DNA of 34,502 bases from JACCYQ01 sp036675565 (lineage in GTDB: Bacteria > Bacteroidota > Bacteroidia > Chitinophagales > Chitinophagaceae), in the NCBI GenBank assembly GCA_036675565.1, contig JAKFER010000131.1:1-34502 (forward strand), written 5' to 3'. A program made the translations under genes and the position numbers. Position 1 is the stretch's first letter. The number at the start of each line of letters is the position of its first letter. Below, piece after piece: positions 18,135 to 26,052 of this stretch. The notes beneath the pieces were generated by a model. The model was not told the DNA's origin, ran no database searches, and saw nothing but the letters and a program-made list of their open reading frames with translations.

Positions 18135-18165
18135 TTGTTTATCCACTACAACACTCCTATCTTTG
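18135..18165 (+). promoter_or_regulatory. Bacteroidota-type promoter of the rplM operon
   Basis: TTG at 18135-18137, a 20-nt spacer, then TATCTTTG at 18158-18165, which fits the TTTG / TAnnTTTG pattern known for the primary sigma factor of this phylum. It would give a leader of roughly 90 nt before rplM. Confidence 0.65.
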
Positions 18166-18184
18166 CGCTCCCAATTTTTAAGGG

Positions 18185-18245
18185 AACAGTCAGGGGGATG
18201 GCCCTGCTGTTTTATTTTTTAATAGCTGAAGGAAAAACTTTCAGC
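18185..18245 (+). ncRNA. Structured leader of the rplM-rpsI operon
   Basis: Two adjacent hairpins lie between promoter and rplM. The first is AACAG(T)CAGGG / CCCTGCTGTT with loop GGATGG (18185-18211), followed by TTATTTTTT, so it looks like an attenuator. The second is GCTGAAGG / CTTTCAGC with loop AAAAA (18225-18245), ending 17 nt before the ATG. Leaders of this sort before uL13 genes are thought to let L13 regulate its own operon; such an RNA family has been proposed in Bacteroidia (from memory, not checked). Autoregulation here is inference. Confidence 0.6.
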
Positions 18246-18262
18246 CAAAAGATTTCAAAAGA

Positions 18263-18706
18263 ATGAGCAAACAACATTTCACAACAAAACATGCGAATGC
18301 GGCTACCGTGCAACGCAACTGGTATATTGTTGACGGTACCAATCAAACCGTTGGTCGTGTATGTGCTAAAATTGCAGCGGTTCTCCGTGGCAAAAACAAA
18401 GCCTATTATACGCCCCACGTAGATTGCGGAGATTATGTAATCTTTATTAATGCAGATAAGATCAAGTTGACTGGTAACAAAATGGAAGACAAGATCTACG
18501 ATACTTACAGCGGGTACCCTGGTGGCCGTAAAGAAGAAACTGCTAAAAACCTTTTAAAGCGTCGCCCTGAAGTAGTGATAGAAAGAGCGGTTAAAGGTAT
18601 GTTGCCTAAAAACAGGCTGGGTCGTAAAATGTATAAAAAATTGTTTGTGTACGCTGGTACCGAGCATCCTCATACTGCTCAACAGCCTAAAGAATTTAAA
18701 TATTAA
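18263..18706 (+). CDS. rplM: 50S ribosomal protein L13 (uL13)
   Basis: 147 aa, normal length. uL13 is an early-assembling large-subunit protein. Family signatures: NWYIVDGTNQTVGRVCAKIAAVLRGKNKAYYTPHVDCGD (~20-58, written here only as the landmark region), INADKIKLTGNKM, the YDTYSGYPGGRKE loop, and VKGMLPKNRLGRKMYKKLFVYAGTEHPH at the C-terminal side. It is the first gene of the rplM-rpsI pair, 72 nt before rpsI, the conserved order in bacteria. A leader with two hairpins precedes it and probably sets its expression. The start is the ATG at 18263, followed by SKQHFTTKHANAATV, the usual Bacteroidota N-terminus. Confidence 0.97.
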   Translation: MSKQHFTTKHANAATVQRNWYIVDGTNQTVGRVCAKIAAVLRGKNKAYYTPHVDCGDYVIFINADKIKLTGNKMEDKIYDTYSGYPGGRKEETAKNLLKRRPEVVIERAVKGMLPKNRLGRKMYKKLFVYAGTEHPHTAQQPKEFKY

Positions 18707-18778
18707 AAAAACAGATTGAGTTTTATACTGGCACATTTACCTGCTAAAAAAAGAACTCACCGCAAAAAAATAATATAA

Positions 18779-19168
18779 ATGGAAAAGCAACAAAACGGTG
18801 TTGGTCGTCGTAAAGAAGCTGTGACAAGGGTTTTCCTTTCAAAAGGAGATGGCAAGATCATAGTTAACGATAAAGACTACAAAGTTTATTTCCCACTGGT
18901 TTATTTACAAAACCAGGTAGAACTGCCGCTGAAATCAGTTGACGCAGTAACCAAATTTGATATTAAGATCAATGCCACCGGTGGTGGTATCAAAGGGCAG
19001 GCAGAAGCAGCCAAACTGGGTATTGCCCGTGCCCTGGTTGAATTGAACCCTGAACTTCGCCCAACACTAAAAGCTGCTGGTGTATTGAAAAGAGATCCGC
19101 GTTCAGTTGAACGTAAGAAGTTTGGTCATAAAAAAGCCCGTCGTAGCTTCCAGTTCTCTAAACGATAA
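18779..19168 (+). CDS. rpsI: 30S ribosomal protein S9 (uS9)
   Basis: 129 aa, normal length. uS9 is a small-subunit head protein whose C-terminal tail reaches the P-site tRNA. Visible signatures are GVGRRKEAVTRVFL at the N-terminus, the ATGGGIKGQAEAAKLGIARALV segment in the middle, and the invariant basic tail RKKFGHKKARRSFQFSKR ending in Lys-Arg. It is downstream of rplM in the standard order and 71 nt before rpsB. No anomaly was seen. Confidence 0.97.
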   Translation: MEKQQNGVGRRKEAVTRVFLSKGDGKIIVNDKDYKVYFPLVYLQNQVELPLKSVDAVTKFDIKINATGGGIKGQAEAAKLGIARALVELNPELRPTLKAAGVLKRDPRSVERKKFGHKKARRSFQFSKR

Positions 19169-19239
19169 GAACATGTTTGCTGCGAGCTGGAAAGGTTCCT
19201 GGCCAAAAAATTTAAATCATTTAATAACAAGACATACAA

Positions 19240-20145
19240 ATGGAAAACAATACTTCACTTCAGCAACAATTATTGGACGCTGGTGTACACTTTGGTCACT
19301 TAAAAAAGAAGTGGAACCCCAAGATGTTGCCTTACATTTTTGCTGAGAAAAAAGGTATTCACATTATTGACCTGAACAAGACTACCGAATGCCTTCAGGA
19401 AACTGCTGCTATCATGAAGCAGATTGCCCGCAGCGGTAAAAAGATCCTTTTCGTTGGTACCAAAAAGCAGGCGAAGGATATAATTCAGGATAATGCCAAA
19501 AAAGTAAACATGCCTTTTGTTACCGAGCGTTGGTTGGGTGGCATGTTAACCAATTTCAACACCGTTCGTAAGAGTGTAAAGAAAATGCAGAGCATTGAAA
19601 AAATGCTGGGTGATGGTTCTTTTGATAATATCACTAAAAAAGAGCGTTTGACTTTAACCCGCGATAAAGACAAAATGGAAAAAGTATTAGGTGGTATTGC
19701 CCAATTGGGTCGTGTACCAGCCGCTTTATTCATTGTTGATATCGGCCACGAACATATCGCATTGGCAGAAGCCAAACGTTTAGGCATCACCACTTTTGGT
19801 GTGGTTGATACCAACTGCGATCCGAATAAAGTTGACTTCGCTATTCCGGCAAACGATGATGCAACTAAATCAATCGCAATCATCAGTGATTATATTACTG
19901 CTGCTATTGCTGAAGGATTAGCTGAAAGACAAGCCGCTAAAGATGAAGAAGGTGTTGATGAAATGAGCGATGATGAAAAAGAAAAGAAAGCAGCTCGTTT
20001 AGAAGCCGAAGCACAAGCTGAAGGCGGACGTGGTGGAAGAGGTGGTCGTGGTGCAGGCGGACCAGGTGCTGGTGGTGGACAACCAAAGCGCCGTATGCCA
20101 AGCACGCAAAGAAGACCAAGTAGTGGCAGTGGTGGCGGAAGATAA
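19240..20145 (+). CDS. rpsB: 30S ribosomal protein S2 (uS2) with long RGG-like C-terminal tail
   Basis: 301 aa, versus roughly 230-260 in most bacteria. The core (1-~225) is standard: LLDAGVHFGHLKKKWNPKMLPYIF, GTKKQAKDIIQ, ERWLGGMLTNFNT, PAALFIVDIGHEHIALAEAKRLGI and VDTNCDPNKVDFAIPANDDA. The extra ~75 residues are an acidic/charged helix (DEEGVDEMSDDEKEKKAARLEAEAQ) and then, from about residue 260, an arginine-glycine stretch (GGRGGRGGRGAGG) and a basic Ser/Gly end. Such a tail could contact RNA; this is inference. The gene sits between rpsI and tsf. The tail is in frame with normal codon use, so it is not a frameshift product. Confidence 0.96.
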   Translation: MENNTSLQQQLLDAGVHFGHLKKKWNPKMLPYIFAEKKGIHIIDLNKTTECLQETAAIMKQIARSGKKILFVGTKKQAKDIIQDNAKKVNMPFVTERWLGGMLTNFNTVRKSVKKMQSIEKMLGDGSFDNITKKERLTLTRDKDKMEKVLGGIAQLGRVPAALFIVDIGHEHIALAEAKRLGITTFGVVDTNCDPNKVDFAIPANDDATKSIAIISDYITAAIAEGLAERQAAKDEEGVDEMSDDEKEKKAARLEAEAQAEGGRGGRGGRGAGGPGAGGGQPKRRMPSTQRRPSSGSGGGR

Positions 20146-20213
20146 TTCCTGCATTATTACCGGTACTTGTGTGTAAGGTATTTTAAATTGAAGTATGAGT
20201 TTTTTAAAGATTC

Positions 20214-20254
20214 ATTTTCAAATTTTCAAATTATCTAATTTTCAAATTTTTCAA
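20214..20254 (+). repeat. Short AT-rich tandem repeats (TTTTCAAAT) before tsf
   Basis: Four degenerate copies of ATTTTCAAAT occur in tandem within 41 bp, ending two bases before the tsf start codon. The mRNA would be unstructured and A/U-rich around the start, which may help ribosome entry in a phylum that uses Shine-Dalgarno sites little. No protein-binding role can be shown. Confidence 0.5.
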
Positions 20255-20256
20255 TT

Positions 20257-21096
20257 ATGTCTACTGTAACAATTACAGCACAGGATATTAATAAATTGCG
20301 CCAGGCTACTGGTGCCGGCATGATGGATTGCCGCAAAGCTTTAACTGAAACAAACGGCGATTTTGAAGCCGCTATCGACTGGTTGCGCAAGCAAGGTCAG
20401 AAAGTTGCCGCTAAACGCAGCGATCGCGAAGCAAAAGAAGGGGTAGTGATTGCACAAACCAGTGCCGACAAAAAAATTGGTTATATCGTAACGATCAGTT
20501 GCGAGACTGATTTCGTTTCAAAGAATGCTGATTTCGTTGCATTTGCACAAAGCATTGCCGATGCTGCTGTAGCTAATGATGTAAAAAGTGCAGAAGCATT
20601 AAATGAAGTATCCGTAAATGGTACCAAAGTTTCTGAACTGATCAATGATAAACTGGCCAGCATAGGAGAAAAAATTGGTGTTAGCCGTTTTGAAAGAATT
20701 GAAGCACCTTATGTGGCTTCTTATATTCATGGTTCTTACCGCATGGGCGTTTTAGTTGGTTTAAGTAAAGAAGCTGCAGAAGCCGGAAAAGATATTGCTA
20801 TGCAAATTGCTGCAATGAACCCGGTTGCTGTTGATGCTGCTTCAGTACCAGCAGAAACCATCACCCGCGAAAGAGATATCGTTATGGATTTGATGAAGCA
20901 GGATCCAAAAATGGCTGGTAAACCACAACCCATGCTGGATAAGATTGCAGAAGGGAAGATGAATGCTTTCTTTAAAGAACAAACTTTACTGGCACAGGCT
21001 TATGTAAAAGATGGTGGCAAATCTGTTGAAGAATTTTTACAAAGCGTGGATAAGGATTTAAAAGTAACCGAATTCAAAAGAGTTGCGTTAGGATAA
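20257..21096 (+). CDS. tsf: Elongation factor Ts
   Basis: 279 aa, normal length. EF-Ts exchanges GDP for GTP on EF-Tu. The N-terminal UBA-like domain reads DINKLRQATGAGMMDCRKAL and GDFEAAIDWLRKQGQK. The exchange-domain core has the conserved TDFVSKN motif and later MQIAAMNPVAV. The C-terminal part with GKMNAFFKEQTLLAQAYVKD is also conserved. It lies 111 nt after rpsB in the usual rpsB-tsf order. A strong terminator follows, so the usual continuation into pyrH is broken here. Confidence 0.97.
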   Translation: MSTVTITAQDINKLRQATGAGMMDCRKALTETNGDFEAAIDWLRKQGQKVAAKRSDREAKEGVVIAQTSADKKIGYIVTISCETDFVSKNADFVAFAQSIADAAVANDVKSAEALNEVSVNGTKVSELINDKLASIGEKIGVSRFERIEAPYVASYIHGSYRMGVLVGLSKEAAEAGKDIAMQIAAMNPVAVDAASVPAETITRERDIVMDLMKQDPKMAGKPQPMLDKIAEGKMNAFFKEQTLLAQAYVKDGGKSVEEFLQSVDKDLKVTEFKRVALG

Positions 21097-21113
21097 TTAA
21101 CCAATTAGAAATA

Positions 21114-21156
21114 ATAAAAAATCCGTACAGTTATAATAATTGTACGGATTTTTTTT
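21114..21156 (+). terminator. Intrinsic terminator after tsf (possibly bidirectional)
   Basis: Perfect stem ATCCGTACA / TGTACGGAT extended by flanking A and T runs, 11-nt loop, then T8. It also lies 24 nt beyond the stop of the convergent lipoprotein gene, where the A-run would supply a U-tract in that direction. Confidence 0.9.
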
Positions 21157-21179
21157 AATATTTTCTATCATCTCTCTGA

Positions 21180-21929
21180 TTATTTATTTACCGGATTTTT
21201 TCTTGCATTTTTTTCCCAGGCATTAAAAACTTTCATTTCATTAGAAGTTAACTTGTCTGAAACAAAATCAATTTGGACAGAAACAGCTTTGGGATTTTGA
21301 ATGGAAGGTAAATCATCAAGTCTTACAATAGGACAGCCCAGTTTCTTACCCAGGTTAGTATATAACTGAAAAAATGAATTTTTTCTATCACATTCTAAGT
21401 AACCTATCTGGATTACTATATCTTCCTCAATTTTTGTAAATAATTTTACCCGTTTATATGTAAGATTATTTATTACAGTATCTGAAAGAGTTTCTGGGTT
21501 TCCAATAAGCTTTAAATCCCTTGAATTATAGAAATTCCACCCTCCATTTCCTTGTATTGGTAATGAATCTGGTTGGGTATATTTATTAATTATTAATGCT
21601 GTATCCGAAAACGTTTTATAATGATAAAATGATTTTGACTTTAAATCAATAAAAACGTAACCGTCTATTGGATGTGTTATTGTAGTAAGTTGGGTTGTAT
21701 CGGTATTAATATTGACCAATTTTATTTGCTCAATTACTAAACTGTCTTTATACCATATTTTCAAATCAGGAAAAATAGGTTCTTTATTATATTCTTGTAC
21801 ATTGGGGTTATATGATTTTGTGTTAAGATAGATAACCCCACTATTTATTGAAGCTTTTTGTACATGGCATGATATCATACTAATCAAGAAGCAAAAAAAC
21901 AAAATTTCATTTACCTTTTGACAAATCAT
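21180..21929 (-). CDS. Hypothetical lipoprotein
   Basis: 249 aa from the ATG at 21929; a TTG seven codons upstream is in frame but would spoil the signal peptide. The N-terminus MICQKVNEILFFCFLISMIS|C21 is a lipoprotein signal with a lipobox. The mature part is rich in Asn, Thr, Lys and Tyr with alternating hydrophobic residues (YVFIDLKSKSFYHYKTF, DLKLIGNPETLSDTVINNLTYKRVKLF), suggesting a beta-rich periplasmic or surface domain. I do not recognise the family. It stands on the opposite strand between tsf and a methyltransferase and looks more AT-rich than its neighbours, which could mean recent acquisition. No enzyme motif is visible. Confidence 0.7.
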   Translation of the reverse strand: MICQKVNEILFFCFLISMISCHVQKASINSGVIYLNTKSYNPNVQEYNKEPIFPDLKIWYKDSLVIEQIKLVNINTDTTQLTTITHPIDGYVFIDLKSKSFYHYKTFSDTALIINKYTQPDSLPIQGNGGWNFYNSRDLKLIGNPETLSDTVINNLTYKRVKLFTKIEEDIVIQIGYLECDRKNSFFQLYTNLGKKLGCPIVRLDDLPSIQNPKAVSVQIDFVSDKLTSNEMKVFNAWEKNARKNPVNK

Positions 21930-22008
21930 CTTATTGAATTTGTATAGCAAAACTGATAAAGGAATTATTTAATAAATTGAATTTATTAAAAATTAATTTC
22001 AATTAATA

Positions 22009-22833
22009 ATGGATAATCAAATTAAATACTTCGAAGCCAATAAAAATCTCTGGAACCAGCGGACAATGATTCACAAGGATTCCGCTTTTTATGATGTGGC
22101 GGGATTTAAAAAGGGGGATAGCTCACTTAAATTAATTGAATTGAATGGTGTAGGGGATGTAGAGGGAAAAACAATGCTGCACCTGCAATGTCATTTTGGT
22201 ATGGACAGCTTATCCTTTTCTCGCTTAGGCGCCACCGTTACAGGGGTTGATTTTTCTGAAGAAGCCATTTCCGAAGCAAGAAAGCTGAATGAAGAATTAA
22301 AACTGGATGCTACATTCATTTGCAGCAATGTATATGATCTTCACCCGGAATCTGGTCAAAACCCAATCTCTGACCTGGCAGCTTCCTTCGATATTGTATT
22401 CACTTCTTACGGTGTTATCGGATGGTTGCCCGACCTGGATAAATGGGCTGCCATCATCGCTCATTATTTAAAACCAGGCGGATTTTTTTATATGGCCGAA
22501 TTTCATCCTGTCGTATGGATGTTTGATGATGAATTTAAATTCATTCAGTATAGTTATGGAAATGCCGGAGTTATTGAAATTGATTCAACCGGGACTTATA
22601 CCGATCGTAATGCCGATATAAATGTCAAAGAATACAGTTGGAACCATAGTATCAGTGAAGTGATCAATGCATTGATTAAACATGGATTGCAAATTGATTT
22701 TTTTGATGAATATTTATATTCTCCTTATAACTGCTTTAGCAATACGGTGGAAGACGGGCAAGGGAATTTTCACATTAAAGGCATGGAAAACAAAATACCC
22801 ATGGTTTATTCCATAAAAGCCACAAAAAAATGA
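22009..22833 (+). CDS. Class I SAM-dependent methyltransferase
   Basis: 274-aa cytoplasmic protein with a Rossmann-like methyltransferase core. Motif I is LHLQCHFGMDSLSFSRLGA (about 57-75), where the usual GxGxG is replaced by QCHFGMD, as in a common subgroup of these enzymes. The SAM-ribose acidic residue is D81 in VTGVDFSEEAI. Motif IV-like FDIVFTSYGVIGWLPDLDKW and LKPGGFFYMAEFHP follow. The N-terminus KYFEANKNLWNQRT is also typical of this subgroup. The substrate is unknown. It starts 79 bp from the divergently transcribed lipoprotein gene and ends 100 bp before pyrH. Confidence 0.85.
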   Translation: MDNQIKYFEANKNLWNQRTMIHKDSAFYDVAGFKKGDSSLKLIELNGVGDVEGKTMLHLQCHFGMDSLSFSRLGATVTGVDFSEEAISEARKLNEELKLDATFICSNVYDLHPESGQNPISDLAASFDIVFTSYGVIGWLPDLDKWAAIIAHYLKPGGFFYMAEFHPVVWMFDDEFKFIQYSYGNAGVIEIDSTGTYTDRNADINVKEYSWNHSISEVINALIKHGLQIDFFDEYLYSPYNCFSNTVEDGQGNFHIKGMENKIPMVYSIKATKK

Positions 22834-22933
22834 GTATGTACAAGGATTCGGGATGGCGTGTTGGGCAAAAAATCTTTTCTTTGCACCGCAATTCAAAAAT
22901 TCAAGGCTCTTTCATAAAATCTATAATCTACAC

Positions 22934-23647
22934 ATGCTTCCTAAATACAAACGGGTTCTTTTAAAATTATCGGGCGAATCTTTAATGGGTGATAAAAGTT
23001 TTGGTTTTGATACCAGCGTTATTTCTCAATACGCACAGGACATTAAATCTATTGTTGACCTGGGTGTCCAGGTAGCCATTGTTATTGGCGGAGGAAATAT
23101 TTACCGGGGGATGAATGAAGCGGAAACCGGTATAGAAAGAGCACATGGCGATTATATGGGGATGCTGGCAACCGTAATTAACGGTATGGCGTTACAAGCT
23201 GGATTGGAAAAGATTGGGGTATTTACACGGTTACAAAGTGCCATCAAAATGGAGCAGATCGCGGAACCCTATATTCGCCGCCGGGCTATCAGGCACGTGG
23301 AAAAGGGCCGCGTGGTAATTTTTGGAGCAGGAACAGGCAACCCATATTTCACTACTGATACCGCCGGTTCCTTGAGGGCTATTGAAATAAAAGCGGATGT
23401 GATATTGAAAGGGACCAGGGTTGATGGCGTTTATTCCGCTGATCCTGAGAAAGATGCCAATGCTACCCGTTTTAATGTAATCACTTTTGCTGAATGCATT
23501 TCCAAAAATCTGAAAGTGATGGATATGACAGCATTTACCCTTTGCATGGAAAATAATTTACCTATTGTGGTATTCGATATGAATACACCGGATAACCTTC
23601 GCCGGGTAGTTACTGGTGAAAAAGTTGGGACCCTGGTTCGCGGATAA
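22934..23647 (+). CDS. pyrH: UMP kinase
   Basis: 237 aa. UMP kinase phosphorylates UMP to UDP in pyrimidine nucleotide synthesis. I chose the ATG at 22934 (MLPKYKRVLLKLSGESLMG), which gives the usual length; an ATG 27 codons upstream adds a segment unlike the family. Amino-acid-kinase motifs are KLSGESLMG, VIGGGNIYRG, GDYMGMLATVINGMAL, TDTAGSLRAIEI (PFTTDTAA-like), GVYSADPEKD and MDMTAFTLCMENNLPI. frr, which follows pyrH in many bacteria, is absent here; a terminator and a coiled-coil gene follow instead. Confidence 0.95.
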   Translation: MLPKYKRVLLKLSGESLMGDKSFGFDTSVISQYAQDIKSIVDLGVQVAIVIGGGNIYRGMNEAETGIERAHGDYMGMLATVINGMALQAGLEKIGVFTRLQSAIKMEQIAEPYIRRRAIRHVEKGRVVIFGAGTGNPYFTTDTAGSLRAIEIKADVILKGTRVDGVYSADPEKDANATRFNVITFAECISKNLKVMDMTAFTLCMENNLPIVVFDMNTPDNLRRVVTGEKVGTLVRG

Positions 23648-23668
23648 CATCCACATTAAATAATCTTT

Positions 23669-23696
23669 AACCCTGTCATTTATGATGGGGTTTTTT
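23669..23696 (+). terminator. Intrinsic terminator after pyrH
   Basis: Hairpin AACCCTGTCA / TGATGGGGTT with two G-U pairs, loop TTTA, followed by TTTTTT. It begins 22 nt after the pyrH stop codon. Confidence 0.8.
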
Positions 23697-23948
23697 ATGC
23701 CATTTTTCATCCGGTTTAAATTCCCCTGCAAAAAGATGCATTGGTAAATGCAAGCCTAAGCATAAACAATTAAGGGTTGATAAAAATTAATTCTTAAAGG
23801 GAGTTGCATTTTATAAAGGTTGTGTATAACTTACCGCCTGTTATAAACAATTATTTTTATAGTTTACGAGTAGTTTTGCTGATTTTTTTCAGGATTTTTA
23901 TCATTTTGTAGGCTGTTTAAGTAAAAACCCGTTTCATTTATCGTTCAT
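23697..23948. other. Intergenic region before the coiled-coil gene
   Basis: With the terminator, this is a 301-bp gap without a gene. TAGTTTTG at 23871-23878 fits the -7 element TAnnTTTG, but no good -33 TTG at the right distance was found. It would give a leader of about 65 nt. Nothing else is recognised. Confidence 0.4.
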
Positions 23949-25310
23949 ATGGCTGAGTTAAATTTAACTATTATAGAGATCATTGTGCTCCAGGTTGGCG
24001 CAATTATCCTGGGTATAGCGATCCATTTTTTTATTACCAGTCGCCGCAGCCTGGAGCCAAATACAAACAGAACCAAAAAATTGCAAAGGCAATTTGAAGA
24101 TTGGAAAATGAAATATTTTAATGAGGCGGAAATAAAGGACAGGGAATTAGCCGAAAGCAGGTTGTTGATGAAAGAAACAGCAGAAAGTGCAAAAATGTAT
24201 AAAGCGGAAGTTGAAGAATTAAAAGCACGTAACGAAGAGCTGGAAGAACAACTTCAGCAGGGTGGAGATTTGGATGACCTGGCCATAAAAGATGAAGAAA
24301 TATCCATTTTGCATCAGAAAATTAAAATGGCGGAAGAAAATAACCGCCACCTGTTAAAAAGGTTCGATGATTTGCAGGTACAAAACCGGGAACTTCAATC
24401 TGCCATTAAGAGCAAAGAAAATCATAACGTAAATGAACATCTGCAAACAGAATTTAACGAGCTGCAGACCCAGTTAAAAAAAGTACAGGATCAAAACCTG
24501 GTTTCCATTTCAGCATTAAATGAACTTAAGAATCAAAACCAGGCTTTGCAGTCAGAGCTGAATGAATTACGCAATCAGAATGAAGATCTTCAGATAAAGT
24601 TGCAGCACCGCGAACAGGAAATTCATACATCACCCGAGGATTATGGCGACTACCTTTCGCAGTTACAGGCAGCCAGGCAAAGTTTGCAGGAGCATAGTCA
24701 AAAAATCAGCCAGTTGATTGGTCAGGTAGACCTGGTTAAAGAAAATGAAGAAAAGCAACGGGCTATTCTTAAAGAAAACGAGCAATTGTCGCAACACCTG
24801 CAGGAACTGCAAAACCAATTACAACAGAAAGATTCTGAGATCAACCATATTAAACAAAGTGAACACCTTGCGGTAGAAATGCATTCCATGCTGGATAATG
24901 CTTATGCTGAATTCAATTCCATGCAGGTTAAAATGCAAAAACTGGAATCGCAGGTTGCAGCATCAAAAATGGCAAACCTTGAATTTGAAGATTTGAAAGA
25001 ATCACACTACCGGCTTTCTAAAGATTTTGAAAATCAGCGATCCAAATTATTTGCCCAGATCAGTGAAAATCAAAAATTAAATGCCCAGGTCAATGACCTG
25101 CAGGAAAATCTGAATCAAGCCAATTTTCACCGCCAGCAATTACAAAAACGGGTTAACTACCTGGAAGAACTGAATAATGATCTGCACATTTTGTCCGAAG
25201 CCAATAAAAACCTGGAGAGCAGGTTAAAAAGCATTGGCGAATTGGAAAGCAGGTTAAATATGGTTGCCGAAGAAAGAGACCAGTTATTAAAGCAACAGGA
25301 AAAGCATTAA
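23949..25310 (+). CDS. Membrane-anchored coiled-coil protein of unknown function
   Basis: 453 aa. One N-terminal transmembrane helix spans about residues 8-29 (IIEIIVLQVGAIILGIAIHFFI) and is followed by basic residues (TSRRS, NRTKKLQR), so the rest should be cytoplasmic. From about residue 38 to the end the sequence is almost continuous heptad-like coiled coil rich in Glu, Gln, Leu, Lys and Asn (NEELEEQLQQ, LQTEFNELQTQLKKVQ, NELKNQNQALQSELNELRNQ). There is no enzymatic domain. Such architecture suits an inner-membrane scaffold or a division- or envelope-associated protein; that is a guess. It lies 88 bp before pdxH in the same direction, so they may share a transcript. Confidence 0.8.
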   Translation: MAELNLTIIEIIVLQVGAIILGIAIHFFITSRRSLEPNTNRTKKLQRQFEDWKMKYFNEAEIKDRELAESRLLMKETAESAKMYKAEVEELKARNEELEEQLQQGGDLDDLAIKDEEISILHQKIKMAEENNRHLLKRFDDLQVQNRELQSAIKSKENHNVNEHLQTEFNELQTQLKKVQDQNLVSISALNELKNQNQALQSELNELRNQNEDLQIKLQHREQEIHTSPEDYGDYLSQLQAARQSLQEHSQKISQLIGQVDLVKENEEKQRAILKENEQLSQHLQELQNQLQQKDSEINHIKQSEHLAVEMHSMLDNAYAEFNSMQVKMQKLESQVAASKMANLEFEDLKESHYRLSKDFENQRSKLFAQISENQKLNAQVNDLQENLNQANFHRQQLQKRVNYLEELNNDLHILSEANKNLESRLKSIGELESRLNMVAEERDQLLKQQEKH

Positions 25311-25374
25311 AGTCATTGCATAAATCTCCAAACTACTTCACATACCTTTTATTTTTTTAAGGCGCTGCAGCACG

Positions 25375-25382
25375 TAATTTTG
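25375..25382 (+). promoter_or_regulatory. Possible -7 promoter element of pdxH
   Basis: TAATTTTG fits TAnnTTTG and lies 16 bp before the pdxH ATG. The upstream -33 region is only T-rich, so support is weak. Confidence 0.3.
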
Positions 25383-25398
25383 TCTTGAAAAATGGTTT

Positions 25399-26043
25399 AT
25401 GAAAAGCAGCATTTCCCACCTACGGTACGAGTACTCACGTCATACATTAACCGAAAACGAAGCAGCAGCTGATCCCATTCTTCAATTCGATAAATGGTGG
25501 CAGGAAGTTATATCTGCTGAAGTTTATGAGGCCAATGCCATGACATTGGCAACAGCCGGGGGTGATGGGCTTCCTTCTGCAAGAATTGTTTTACTGAAAG
25601 AATACAGTGCAAAGGGATTTGTCTTCTTTACAAACTATAATAGCTTTAAGGGCATTCAGATAGCTGAAAATCCAAAAGCATGCCTGCTTTTCTTCTGGAA
25701 AGAATTAGAAAGGCAAGTGCGCATAACCGGTATTGTTAGTAAGGTGAGTGATGATGAAAGCGATGCGTATTTCTATTCCCGCCCATTGCAAAGCCAGGTA
25801 GGTGCTCTTGCTTCACCACAGAGCCAGGTGCTTGACAATCGTGAATGGCTGGATGAAAATTATGCGCAATTACTTAAAGATGCCGAAAATGAAGCGGTAA
25901 AAAGGCCAGAAAACTGGGGTGGTTATATTGTTCAACCTGCCATAGTTGAATTCTGGCAGGGAAGGCCCAGCCGCTTACATGATCGTTTACAATATAGTTT
26001 AACAAATGATGGTCAGTGGCAAATTGACCGCTTAGCTCCCTAG
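25399..26043 (+). CDS. pdxH: Pyridoxamine 5'-phosphate oxidase
   Basis: 214 aa, normal length. This FMN enzyme oxidises pyridoxamine/pyridoxine 5'-phosphate to PLP. Conserved segments: LRYEYSRHTLTENEAAADPILQFDKWW at the N-terminus, AMTLATAGGDGLPSARIVLLKEY (FMN/substrate), GFVFFTNYNSFKG, the RQVRITG strand, YFYSRPLQSQVGALASPQSQ, and the C-terminal signature VEFWQGRPSRLHDRLQY ending RLAP. All expected motifs are present. It ends nine nt from the convergent bTHX gene, with no obvious hairpin between them. Confidence 0.96.
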   Translation: MKSSISHLRYEYSRHTLTENEAAADPILQFDKWWQEVISAEVYEANAMTLATAGGDGLPSARIVLLKEYSAKGFVFFTNYNSFKGIQIAENPKACLLFFWKELERQVRITGIVSKVSDDESDAYFYSRPLQSQVGALASPQSQVLDNREWLDENYAQLLKDAENEAVKRPENWGGYIVQPAIVEFWQGRPSRLHDRLQYSLTNDGQWQIDRLAP

Positions 26044-26052
26044 TTCAACAAA

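Noticed and set aside
20214..20254. CRISPR-like array from the TTTTCAAAT repeats
   Set aside because: The repeats are about 10 bp, degenerate and almost contiguous, with no spacers or cas genes.
21930..21950. TTG start for the lipoprotein gene
   Set aside because: Starting at the ATG at 21929 gives a compact signal peptide with the lipobox Cys at residue 21. The longer form puts charged residues ahead of it.
22853..22933. 27-residue N-terminal extension of PyrH
   Set aside because: The extension overlaps the likely promoter/leader and does not resemble UMP kinases. A mirrored minus-strand frame here results from an imperfect palindrome (GCAAA...TTTGC).
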